From CAIWTU01 sp963815135 (GTDB lineage Bacteria > Desulfobacterota > Desulfuromonadia > Geobacterales > Geobacteraceae), in NCBI GenBank assembly GCA_963815135.1, contig CAWFFO010000002.1:180187-244186 (forward strand): 64,000 bases of DNA. The letters run 5' to 3'. Below the pieces are notes generated by a model. The model was not told where the DNA came from and did not search any database. It saw nothing but the letters and a program-made list of their open reading frames with translations. The translations under genes were made by a program, and so were the position numbers. Of this stretch, positions 8,774 through 16,766 are shown piece by piece. Numbering within the stretch: position 1 is the first letter of the stretch; each line of letters opens with the position of its first letter.

Positions 8774-10305
8774 TCAGTTCAGAAGGCTTTTCCCGGTCAT
8801 CTCCGCGGGCTGCGGAAGGCCCATCAGCTCGAGTACCGTCGGTGCGATATCGGCAAGAATACCTGAACTCAGTGTGGCATTTTTTCTTGTATCATCCACA
8901 AGCACCAGGGGGACCGGATTCGTGGTATGGGCTGTGTGGGTCCCGCCTTTTTCGTCGACCATGCTTTCGGCGTTGCCGTGGTCAGACGTTATTATGGCCC
9001 GCCCCTTATTTTCCAGTATCTTGGCGACGATTTTACCCACGCATTCGTCAACCGTCTCAATCGCTTTCACGGCGGCGGGAAGAATACCGGTATGACCAAC
9101 CATATCGGCATTGGCAAAATTCAGCACGATAAAATCATATTTATTTTCGTCCAACAGCCGCAAAAGCTCGTCGGTCACTGCATAAGCGCTCATTTCAGGT
9201 TTTTCGTCATAGGTAGCGACTTCCCGGGTGAAGGAATCAAAACCCTGTCTTCGCCCGGAAAAGGAACCTCCCTGCCGTCGTTGAAAAAGAATGTTACATG
9301 AGCGTATTTTTCCGTTTCAGCAATGCGAAGCTGCTTCAGGCCTGCCTCTGCTATAGCTTCTCCAAGGATGTTTTTCAGCTCTTCCGGACCGAAAGCGACC
9401 GGGAGGTTGAAAGTCTCATCATAGACGGTCATGCAAGTATAACAGGCAAGCTCGGGAATTTCCTTCCTGGCAAATCCGTCAAAACCCGGATCGGTGAAAG
9501 CCCTGGTGATCTCCCGGGCGCGGTCGGATCGGAAGTTGAAGAAAATGAAGCCGTCTCCGTCCATCACCTTTCCCACCGGTTCGCCACCGTCCACAATAAG
9601 AGCCGGAATCACGAACTCATCGGTCACACCATCGAGATAGCTCTGCTCGATCGCCTGCTGAGCCGAGGCGAATTCATTGCCCAGGCCGACGACCATGGAG
9701 TCGAAAGCCTTTTCCACCCTGTCCCATCGCTTGTCCCGATCCATGGCGTAGTATCTTCCCATTACCGTCGCGATCCTGCCGGAACCGATCCTTTTCATCT
9801 CTTGTTCAAGTTGTGCCAGGTAACCGGCTCCGCTTTTCGGCGGGGTATCGCGTCCGTCGAGAAGACAATGAACTAAAACATCGCGGATGCCCTCTTTTTT
9901 TGCCAGTTCGAGCAGCGCATAGAGATGTTTTATATGGGAATGGACCCCACCGTCGGACAGCAGTCCCGCCAGATGAAGCCTGCCACCCGCGGCTTTCGTT
10001 CTGGAAATGCAGTCCAGCAAAGCTGAGTTTGAAAAAAACGAGCCTTCGCCAATCGCCTTGCTGATCCTGGTCAGGTCCTGGTATACGATGCGACCGGCTC
10101 CGATGTTCTGGTGACCGACCTCGGAGTTGCCCATCTGACCATCCGGAAGCCCCACGTCCAATCCCGAGGCACTGAGCCGGGAACATGGGTACTCATTGCA
10201 GAGGCGGGTCATATTTGGAGTGCGGGCAAGGGCAATGGCATTATTTTCCCGATGGGGATTTATTCCCCATCCGTCCAGCATCATTAGAAGCAAGGGATCA
10301 GGCAT
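8774..10305 (-). CDS. gpmI: 2,3-bisphosphoglycerate-independent phosphoglycerate mutase (one frameshift)
   Basis: The Mn-dependent alkaline-phosphatase-fold enzyme interconverting 3- and 2-phosphoglycerate. The start at 10305 (MPDPLLLMMLDGWG) is preceded by GGAGG. The phosphoserine site NSEVGHQNIGAG, the arginine-rich loops and the second metal site (ITSDHGNAE) are all visible, and the total of ~510 codons is normal. The frame breaks near 9223-9228 (cccggg): the upstream part reads IPSPGKSLPM, but one extra base gives IPSPREVATYDEKPEMSAYAV, which is the family sequence. I therefore annotate one gene with a probable one-base deletion. It follows rlmH, as in Geobacter. Confidence 0.92.
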
Positions 10306-10402
10306 GTTTCCTCCGGAAAGAAAAAGCGTTCCAAACACGCGAAGGCGAATTAAACAGTCTTTTTCAATTTAAAATTCAACATTCAAAATTCAGAATTTGG
10401 TG

Positions 10403-10864
10403 TCAGTGATGATACGGTTCGCCGTTTATTATGGTAAATCCGCGATAAATCTGTTCGAGCAGGAAAATCCTGACCATCTGGTGGGTAAAGGTCATGGGCG
10501 AAAGGGAAATAATCCGGTCGGATTCCTGTCTGAAGCTTTCCGAAAATCCGTATGAGCCTCCGATTACGAAGATCAGATCGGATATTCCCGAATCCCGGTT
10601 TTTGACGATAAAGGAAGCAAAATCGGGAGACGTCACGGCATCTCCCTTGTCATCGAGCAGAATTAACTTTCCCTGTTTGGGCAGAAGTTTTTTCAGGCGT
10701 TCACATTCGCGCAGACGGCCTGTTTCCTCTGCCGCCCCCTTCTCTTCTCTGGCTTCGGCAAACTCGATCGGAACGTACCTCTTTATACGACCAGCGTATT
10801 CCTCAATACCCCGGCGCACCCATTCCTCCCGGGTCTTGCCGACCCAAAGGACGCGTATTTTCAA
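10403..10864 (-). CDS. rlmH: 23S rRNA pseudouridine-1915 N3-methyltransferase RlmH
   Basis: A 153-residue SPOUT-class methyltransferase. It begins MKIRVLWVGKT and carries the SAM-binding trefoil-knot sequence FVIGGSYGFSE followed by the C-terminal LSPMTFTHQMVRIFLLEQIYRG and the terminal YHH. The enzyme methylates Psi1915 in helix 69 of 23S rRNA on the assembled ribosome. It overlaps the rsfS stop by 4 bases, so they are translationally coupled. Length is standard; intact. Confidence 0.97.
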   Translation of the reverse strand: MKIRVLWVGKTREEWVRRGIEEYAGRIKRYVPIEFAEAREEKGAAEETGRLRECERLKKLLPKQGKLILLDDKGDAVTSPDFASFIVKNRDSGISDLIFVIGGSYGFSESFRQESDRIISLSPMTFTHQMVRIFLLEQIYRGFTIINGEPYHH

Positions 10865-11247
10865 GCTCCCTTGCCTTCCCAGAGAAATTTGTCGGGGATT
10901 TTCACGACCGGAGCCTCGGACCAGATGGAATCCAGGTCGTAATAACGCCGGATATCCTCCTTGAATACATGCACGATGACATCTCCATAGTCGATGACCA
11001 CCCAGTTGCCTTCTTTCAGGCCTTCGATTCCGGTCGTCTTACCGAACTTTTTCAGGCCCTGCCTTACCGATTCGGCAATAGCCTGGGTCTGCTTGTCCGA
11101 CTGGCCGCTTGCAATGACCAGAAAATCGGCTATCGATGAAATGTTGGCGATTTCGAGAATTTTTACATCCAGCGCCTTTTTGTCCAGGGCCAGGGCGGCG
11201 CATTTCAGAGCCCTATCCCGTGATGATAATACTGTCTTAACCGGCAT
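10861..11247 (-). CDS. rsfS: Ribosomal silencing factor RsfS
   Basis: About 128 residues from the ATG at 11247 (MPVKTVLSSRD), chosen for an AAAGGA site nine bases upstream; a longer frame to 11283 adds an unlikely leader inside nadD. Family marks: ISSIADFLVIASGQSDKQ, GLKEGNWVVIDYGDVIVHVF and RRYYDLDSIW. RsfS binds L14 on the 50S subunit and blocks subunit joining under starvation. It lies between nadD and rlmH, its usual place, with a small overlap on each side. Confidence 0.95.
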   Translation of the reverse strand: MPVKTVLSSRDRALKCAALALDKKALDVKILEIANISSIADFLVIASGQSDKQTQAIAESVRQGLKKFGKTTGIEGLKEGNWVVIDYGDVIVHVFKEDIRRYYDLDSIWSEAPVVKIPDKFLWEGKGA

Positions 11248-11887
11248 CCGTGTATATCCTTTGTTCATGTATGTACTGTTCAACGGGTTCCGGCGTCAGG
11301 TATTTTATGGACCGTCCCGTTTTTACCATTTCGCGAATGGCGGTTGATGAAATATCGAGCTGCGTTCCGACTATATGATATACGGAATAACCCGATTTGT
11401 GAGCAAGCCTTTTCTCTGCTTCATAGTAACAAAAGTCCAGGGCCATATCAACCGGAAGGGCCTCCCGCAAGCCGGTCATTTCCACGCCCGGCCTTGTTAT
11501 GGCCACTATGTTGCAGCATTCAAAAATAGCCGAATAATCTTTCCAGCTGCTGAACTCGGCAAAGGAATCACTTCCCATGATAAAAAAGAATTCATCACCG
11601 GGATACAATTCACGAAACAGTCTGATGGTATCGATGGAATAGGATTTGCCGGCTCTTTTCCCCTCGATGTCCGATACGGAAAAGAAAGAATTGTTCCTGA
11701 CCGCAATTCTTACCATTTCCAGGCGGTTTTCGAAGGACAGGTTTTCAGCCAGGGGCTTATGCGGCGGCGTAGCCGCAGGCACGAAGATGACTCTGTCGAG
11801 CCTGAACTTGTCGCGGATTTCCTCGGCAATGCGCAGATGGGCAAAATGTATCGGATTGAACGTCCCGCCAAAAATTCCTGTTTTCAT
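11237..11887 (-). CDS. nadD: Nicotinate-mononucleotide adenylyltransferase
   Basis: A 216-residue nucleotidyltransferase. The N-terminal GIFGGTFNPIHFAHL contains the (H/T)xGH-type motif, and the C-terminal DISSTAIREMVKTGRSIKYLTPEPVEQYI contains the ISSTxxR signature. It joins ATP and nicotinate mononucleotide to give deamido-NAD. The ATG at 11887 puts the catalytic motif within the first 15 residues, as in the family; a TTG at 11920 would add 11 unconserved residues. Part of the proB-proA-nadD-rsfS-rlmH-gpmI run. Confidence 0.95.
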   Translation of the reverse strand: MKTGIFGGTFNPIHFAHLRIAEEIRDKFRLDRVIFVPAATPPHKPLAENLSFENRLEMVRIAVRNNSFFSVSDIEGKRAGKSYSIDTIRLFRELYPGDEFFFIMGSDSFAEFSSWKDYSAIFECCNIVAITRPGVEMTGLREALPVDMALDFCYYEAEKRLAHKSGYSVYHIVGTQLDISSTAIREMVKTGRSIKYLTPEPVEQYIHEQRIYTDAG

Positions 11888-11977
11888 GCTTTGGTAAATC
11901 TCATTTATCAGTCTTCCCAAGCCGCCGGACTTTAGACGCCATCTGCCAGCGGATGAACTTGTGGTGAAAGCCTCAAA

Positions 11978-13234
11978 CTATTCCCTTACCTGGCCGTCTC
12001 CGTAAACAATGAACTTGGTGGTGGTCAAATCTTCCAGACCCATCGGCCCGAATGAATGCAGTTTCGTGGTCGATATGCCGATTTCCGCCCCGAGTCCCAG
12101 CTGGTTGCCGTCGGAAAAACGCGTCGAGGCATTGACGAGTACCACCCCCGAATTGACCTCGCGGATAAAACGCTGGGCGTTGCCATAATTGGCAGTAATA
12201 ATGGCTTCCGTATGAAGAGAACTGTATTTGTTTATATGGGCAATTGCATCATCAAGACTGTCCACAACCCTGACAGCCAGAATCAGGTCCAGATACTCCT
12301 CGTACCAGTCATCTTCAGTTGCCGCTTTGGCGTCGGGAGCGAACTTGCGGAAATTTTCGTCACCGCGGATTTCCACTTTAAGTCCGGAAAGGGCCTCATA
12401 AATCTGCGGGACGAACGTCTCGGCAATATCCTTGTGGATCAGAAGCGTTTCCAAGGCGTTGCAGACACCGGGGCGCTGCGTTTTGGCGTTGATTATGATT
12501 TTTTCCGCAGCTTCCGGATCGGCATCGGCATCGATGAAAACATGGCACACACCCTTGTAGTGCTTGATGACAGGAATTTTCGAATGTTCCACCACAAAGC
12601 GGATCAGTCCTTCACCCCCCCGCGGTATAACGAGATCGACAAATTCTTCCTGCTTCAGCAACTCCAGGACACCTTCCCGGTCAGTGAAGGGAATAACTGA
12701 AAGCGCCGTTTCAGGGATACCGGCCTTCAACATTTCTTCGCGCAGAATTCGGGAAATTGCCATGTTCGAATTGATAGCTTCCGAGCCACCCCTCAAAATA
12801 ACGGCATTGCCTGCTTTGAGGCAAAGCGCCGCGGCATCGGCGGTTACATTGGGACGGGCTTCGTAGATGATTCCGATAACCCCGAGCGGGATCCTCATCT
12901 TGCCAACCATCAGCCCGTTAGGCCGTTTCCACATACGGGTAACTTCGCCGACGGGGTCCGGAAGCGCGGCAACCTCGCATAAACCATCCGCCATGGCCCT
13001 GATGCGGGCTTCATTGAGCATCAGCCGATCCAGCATGGCAAAGGACAGGTTTTTCTTTTCACCGGCGGCAAGGTCTTTCGCGTTTTCTTCAATGAGCAGC
13101 TCGATATTACCGTTCAGGGCCGCGGCCATGCCAGTCAGCAGGTCATTTTTCTCCCCTGAAGAAAGCCGGGCCATGGCGAACGAGGCCTGGCGGGCATCCG
13201 CGGCTATCTTCCTGATCTGTTCGGCTATGGTCAT
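11978..13234 (-). CDS. proA: Gamma-glutamyl phosphate reductase
   Basis: A 418-residue aldehyde-dehydrogenase-superfamily enzyme that reduces gamma-glutamyl phosphate with NADPH in the second step of proline synthesis. Seen: PLGVIGIIYEARPNVTADAA, LVIPRGGEGLIRFV and the catalytic cysteine region AKTQRPGVCNALETLL. The C-terminal FGPMGLEDLTTTK is diagnostic for ProA. It lies downstream of proB, separated by about 130 bases rather than overlapping. Intact. Confidence 0.97.
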   Translation of the reverse strand: MTIAEQIRKIAADARQASFAMARLSSGEKNDLLTGMAAALNGNIELLIEENAKDLAAGEKKNLSFAMLDRLMLNEARIRAMADGLCEVAALPDPVGEVTRMWKRPNGLMVGKMRIPLGVIGIIYEARPNVTADAAALCLKAGNAVILRGGSEAINSNMAISRILREEMLKAGIPETALSVIPFTDREGVLELLKQEEFVDLVIPRGGEGLIRFVVEHSKIPVIKHYKGVCHVFIDADADPEAAEKIIINAKTQRPGVCNALETLLIHKDIAETFVPQIYEALSGLKVEIRGDENFRKFAPDAKAATEDDWYEEYLDLILAVRVVDSLDDAIAHINKYSSLHTEAIITANYGNAQRFIREVNSGVVLVNASTRFSDGNQLGLGAEIGISTTKLHSFGPMGLEDLTTTKFIVYGDGQVRE

Positions 13235-13362
13235 GATTTCCTCCCCTGTATCAATGAAGTTGTTTACAATCCTGCTGATTTACTGGTGTGAACCTGCTTG
13301 CGAAGTGATGAATCAGGTGTAAACCATATATTCCCCACTTCTTACTCCTCACACTTTCAGGT

Positions 13363-14484
13363 TTATAGCATGACGAGATTATCCCGATGGATAACCTCGT
13401 CTCCATAACGGTACCCGAGCAGTGCTCCTATGTCACAGCTCTTGCATCCCAGAATCTTTTCTATTTCGCTGCCCGAATAATCCACAATCCCCCTGGCGAA
13501 CTCCGTTCCGTCAGGCGCACACACCCGGACACAGGAACCGCGTTCGAAATCGCCTTCCACCCCGCATACTCCCGACGGGAGAAGGCTTTTGCCGCTACTG
13601 GAAAGCACTTCAACAGCCCCCTGATCAACGATTATTTTTCCCTTTGGTTTCAGTGAATAGGCAATCCAGTGTTTGCGGCGGTTAAGGCTGTTTATTGCCG
13701 GAAGAAATAATGTCCCGACTTCCTCTCCGGCCATTGCCAGTTTCAGGGTGTCAGTTTTCCTGCCGTTGATAATGATGGTAGGCACACCGTACCGGCCCGC
13801 TTTTTTCGCAGCTGCAAGCTTGGTGGCCATACCGCCGGTTCCCACCGAAGACCCGCTTCCTCCGCCTGCCCGTTCAATCTCGCTGGTAACGGCTTTCACC
13901 AATGGAATAAGACGCGCCCGGGGATTAGAATGGGGGTCCGAATCGTAAAAACCGTCTATATCGGTCATGATGACAAGAAAATCGGCCTCAGCCAGGTTTG
14001 TGACAAGAGCCGACAGGTTGTCGTTGTCTCCGAATTTAATCTCCTCAACCACTACGGTATCGTTTTCATTTATGATCGGCACGACTCCGAAGGAAAGAAG
14101 GGTATCGAGGGTAGCCCGTGCATTGAGGAAACGCTGACGGTTCGACAGGTCATCCCCGGTAAGCAGTATCTGCCCCACCTGGAGTTCGAATCCGGAAAAG
14201 GCCGCTTTATAGCACTGCATCAATTTCGACTGCCCGACGGCAGCCGCTGCCTGCTTTTGCGGAATGTTCGAGGGTTTTTTCACCAAACCCAGTTCCTTGA
14301 CCCCGGCCGCAATAGCCCCCGAGGAAACTATGACCACTTCCATGCCGCTCTTGCGCAACCCGGCAACATCTTCCGCAAGGTTGTTGAGGAAATCCATATC
14401 CAGGCCGTTGGATTCACCGGTAAGGACACGGCTGCCTATTTTAATAACAATTCTTTTTACTTTTGAGATAATTTCTTTGCGCAT
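13363..14484 (-). CDS. proB: Glutamate 5-kinase with PUA domain
   Basis: A 373-residue enzyme phosphorylating the gamma-carboxyl of glutamate, the proline-feedback-controlled first step. The amino-acid-kinase domain (about 1-265) shows VIKIGSRVL, VIVSSGAIAAG, PIINENDTV and SSVGTGGMATKLAAA. A C-terminal PUA domain (about 280-360) starts KGKIIVDQGA and includes LLPSGV, matching the long two-domain form. It is upstream of proA in the same direction and downstream of obg. Confidence 0.97.
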   Translation of the reverse strand: MRKEIISKVKRIVIKIGSRVLTGESNGLDMDFLNNLAEDVAGLRKSGMEVVIVSSGAIAAGVKELGLVKKPSNIPQKQAAAAVGQSKLMQCYKAAFSGFELQVGQILLTGDDLSNRQRFLNARATLDTLLSFGVVPIINENDTVVVEEIKFGDNDNLSALVTNLAEADFLVIMTDIDGFYDSDPHSNPRARLIPLVKAVTSEIERAGGGSGSSVGTGGMATKLAAAKKAGRYGVPTIIINGRKTDTLKLAMAGEEVGTLFLPAINSLNRRKHWIAYSLKPKGKIIVDQGAVEVLSSSGKSLLPSGVCGVEGDFERGSCVRVCAPDGTEFARGIVDYSGSEIEKILGCKSCDIGALLGYRYGDEVIHRDNLVML

Positions 14485-14596
14485 TGAGGTCTACCCTGAA
14501 ATCCCAGCCCCGGAAGCATGTGAGTAATTTCCCGATGACAAAACCCGTAAACGACAGCATGTCAGCGTGACATGGAAATTTATTCCGTATTCCCCG

Positions 14597-15595
14597 TCAG
14601 GACCATATTTTTTCGGCTATTTCGTCAAGCAGCGCTTCTATCCCTTCTCCAGTAACGGCCGAAACCGGAAAGACCCTGATGTCTTTTTCCTCGAAATAGG
14701 GAAGTATTTTAGGCAGGCTATCCCTGACGCCGGGAAGATCTATCTTGTTGACGACCACAATCTGCCGCTTTTCCGCCATCTCTTCATTGAACAGGACGAG
14801 TTCCCTGTTGAGCGCCTCGTATTCCCGTACAGGGTCGCGTTCGGGCATATTGGACAGGTCTATAAAATGAAGCAGCAGGTCGGTCCGCTCCACATGCTTC
14901 AGAAAGCGGTGGCCCAGCCCGGCCCCTTTGTGGGCACCTTCGATCAGACCGGGAATATCGGCGACAACAAAAGAGCGGAAGTTTTTGTAATAAACCACCC
15001 CCAGATTGGGAGTAAGGGTCGTGAAAGGATAATCCGCGATCTTCGGACGCGCGGCCGAAACCTTTGCGATAAAGGACGATTTCCCCACACTGGGGAAACC
15101 GAATAACCCCACATCGGCAAGAAGTTTCAATTCAAGCTTGAGCTTGCGCTCCTCTCCCGGCTCTCCCGGCTGGGCGAACCTCGGGGCCTTGTTGGTGGAA
15201 GATGCAAATCGCGCGTTGCCCTGTCCGCCACGGCCACCTTTCAACAACACGATTCGTTCTCCCCGATGAGTCAGGTCAGCGAGGATTTCTTCGTTTTCGA
15301 AATCCCTGATAACCGTGCCGGCAGGAACATGAATAATCAAATCATTCCCGTTCGCGCCATGGCGGTTTTTTCCCATCCCGTGGCCGCCCCGCGTTGCCTT
15401 CAGGTGCGGTTTGTGACGCAGATCCAGGAGAGTGGACATATTGGGAGAAACTTCGAGAATCACGTCGCCCCCCCTGCCGCCGTCTCCCCCGTCGGGACCT
15501 CCTCGGGGAATGAATTTTTCCCTGCGGAATGACACGCAGCCGGCGCCGCCGTCTCCGGATTTTACATTAATTGTAACTTCGTCGATAAATTGCAT
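14597..15595 (-). CDS. obgE: GTPase Obg/CgtA
   Basis: A 332-residue ribosome-assembly GTPase. The glycine-rich Obg fold (about 1-158) has repeated GGxGG segments. The G domain has P-loop GFPSVGKSS at 166-174, switch I TTLTPNLG at 192-199, DIPG at 213-216, NKID, and SAVTGEG. The variable C-terminal OCT domain is absent, as in the short form found in many deltaproteobacteria. It heads the obg-proB-proA-nadD run. Confidence 0.96.
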   Translation of the reverse strand: MQFIDEVTINVKSGDGGAGCVSFRREKFIPRGGPDGGDGGRGGDVILEVSPNMSTLLDLRHKPHLKATRGGHGMGKNRHGANGNDLIIHVPAGTVIRDFENEEILADLTHRGERIVLLKGGRGGQGNARFASSTNKAPRFAQPGEPGEERKLKLELKLLADVGLFGFPSVGKSSFIAKVSAARPKIADYPFTTLTPNLGVVYYKNFRSFVVADIPGLIEGAHKGAGLGHRFLKHVERTDLLLHFIDLSNMPERDPVREYEALNRELVLFNEEMAEKRQIVVVNKIDLPGVRDSLPKILPYFEEKDIRVFPVSAVTGEGIEALLDEIAEKIWS

Positions 15596-15700
15596 TTTTT
15601 ATATGACTCGTAAACCAGGGACACACCTAAAGGAAGGGCATAAAACCTAGCTCTTTTAGTTAATTGTATTAATATATCAAATTCCAGCCCCTCCGGAAAC

Positions 15701-15735
15701 AAAAAAGACCGCCATTCTATTTAAGGGAAGGGCGG
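15701..15735 (-). terminator. Second weak intrinsic terminator after tRNA-Phe
   Basis: On the minus strand CCGCC and GGCGG pair around a 17-base loop with partial inner pairing, followed by TCTTTTTTG. It backs up the stronger hairpin just upstream and insulates obg from tRNA transcription. Confidence 0.45.
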
Positions 15736-15766
15736 CTTCTCTCTATACAATCCGAAATGGTACTAC

Positions 15767-15803
15767 AAAAAATAAAAGGGGTTAGCGTCGGTGTGCTAAC
15801 CCC
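15767..15803 (-). terminator. Intrinsic terminator of tRNA-Phe
   Basis: A perfect 9-bp stem GGGGTTAGC/GCTAACCCC (15778-15786 with 15795-15803) with an 8-base loop. Read on the minus strand it is followed by TTTTATTTTTT. It begins 11 bases after the tRNA CCA end. Confidence 0.85.
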
Positions 15804-15813
15804 ATAAAACCAG

Positions 15814-15889
<76 letters not shown>

Positions 15890-15962
15890 AAAAGAGACCT
15901 CATTTTATAAATCTATTTCGCCAATGTGTCAACAGGTTTTTGCTGAAACCGGAGATTTTCCG

Positions 15963-16532
15963 TCACGCCCTGGAAATGAATCTCCCGTCGCGGGTATCGA
16001 CTTTGACCTTGTTCGCCGGACTTCCAGATAGGGGGGGACCTGGATCTTAAGACCGGTCTCGACAATCGGCTTCCTTGGTCTGGGCGGTGGCGGTGGCGTT
16101 CTTCAGTCGCCGGAGCCGTTTCGCTGACGGCCAGTTCCACGGTCATGGGGAGTTCGACATTAACCATCCTTCCCTCGAAAAGTCCCAGAACTACTTCGGC
16201 CCCTTCAAGCAGATACGGGGACGAAGAGCGCAAAGGCCTCCGTCATCCTGCTCGAACTGCTCGTAGGTCTCCAGGTCCATGAAAACGCCCCTGTCGCCGT
16301 CGGCATAGAGAAACTGCCCCTTGTGCCGCTCGAAATCCGCCTCCTCGACCTTGTCGCCGGAGCGGAAGGTCTTCTCCAGCACCTGGCCGGTAATGAGATT
16401 GCGGTATTTGGTCTTCACCATGGTATTGGCCCCGCGCGCCGAAGGGGATTGGAAGGCGACATCGAGAAGAATGCACGGCGCGCCGTCGATCTGGATGACG
16501 AGGCCCCTCTTGAAATCGGACGTTGTAATCAT
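15963..16532 (-). CDS. efp: Elongation factor P, read with several frameshifts
   Basis: The N-terminal KOW-like domain is intact for ~100 residues (MITTSDFKRGLVIQIDG, the modified-lysine loop SPSARGANTMVKTK, YMD-like FMDLETYEQF). The rest of EF-P continues in other frames: SSSPYLLEGAEVVLGLFEGR and VELPMTVELAVSETAP, then KNATATAQTKEA, then IVETGLKIQVPPYLEV, then VKVDTRDGRFISRA with a stop at 15963-15965. At least four one-base shifts lie between about 16010 and 16235. EF-P relieves ribosome stalling at polyproline; the well-preserved sequence in all segments argues for base-calling errors rather than gene decay. Confidence 0.85.
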
Positions 16533-16766
16533 TTGTATTTTTCCTCTGGCAAATTTTCTTTTCTTCTACTTATCACAATCGCCTCGAAAATTTCAACATT
16601 TCGCCGTTCCGCGGGAGAGATTATCCGACTGTTCGGTTGAAGACGGGTATAAGCTGAAGTAAAGTTTAGGATAACCCGCAATTTAGCAGAAAACGGATCT
16701 GAAGCAAAACTCCGGTTTCCGCCTGCCATGTTACGGGAATTCGACTTTCAGTTTCCGGAGTGATGA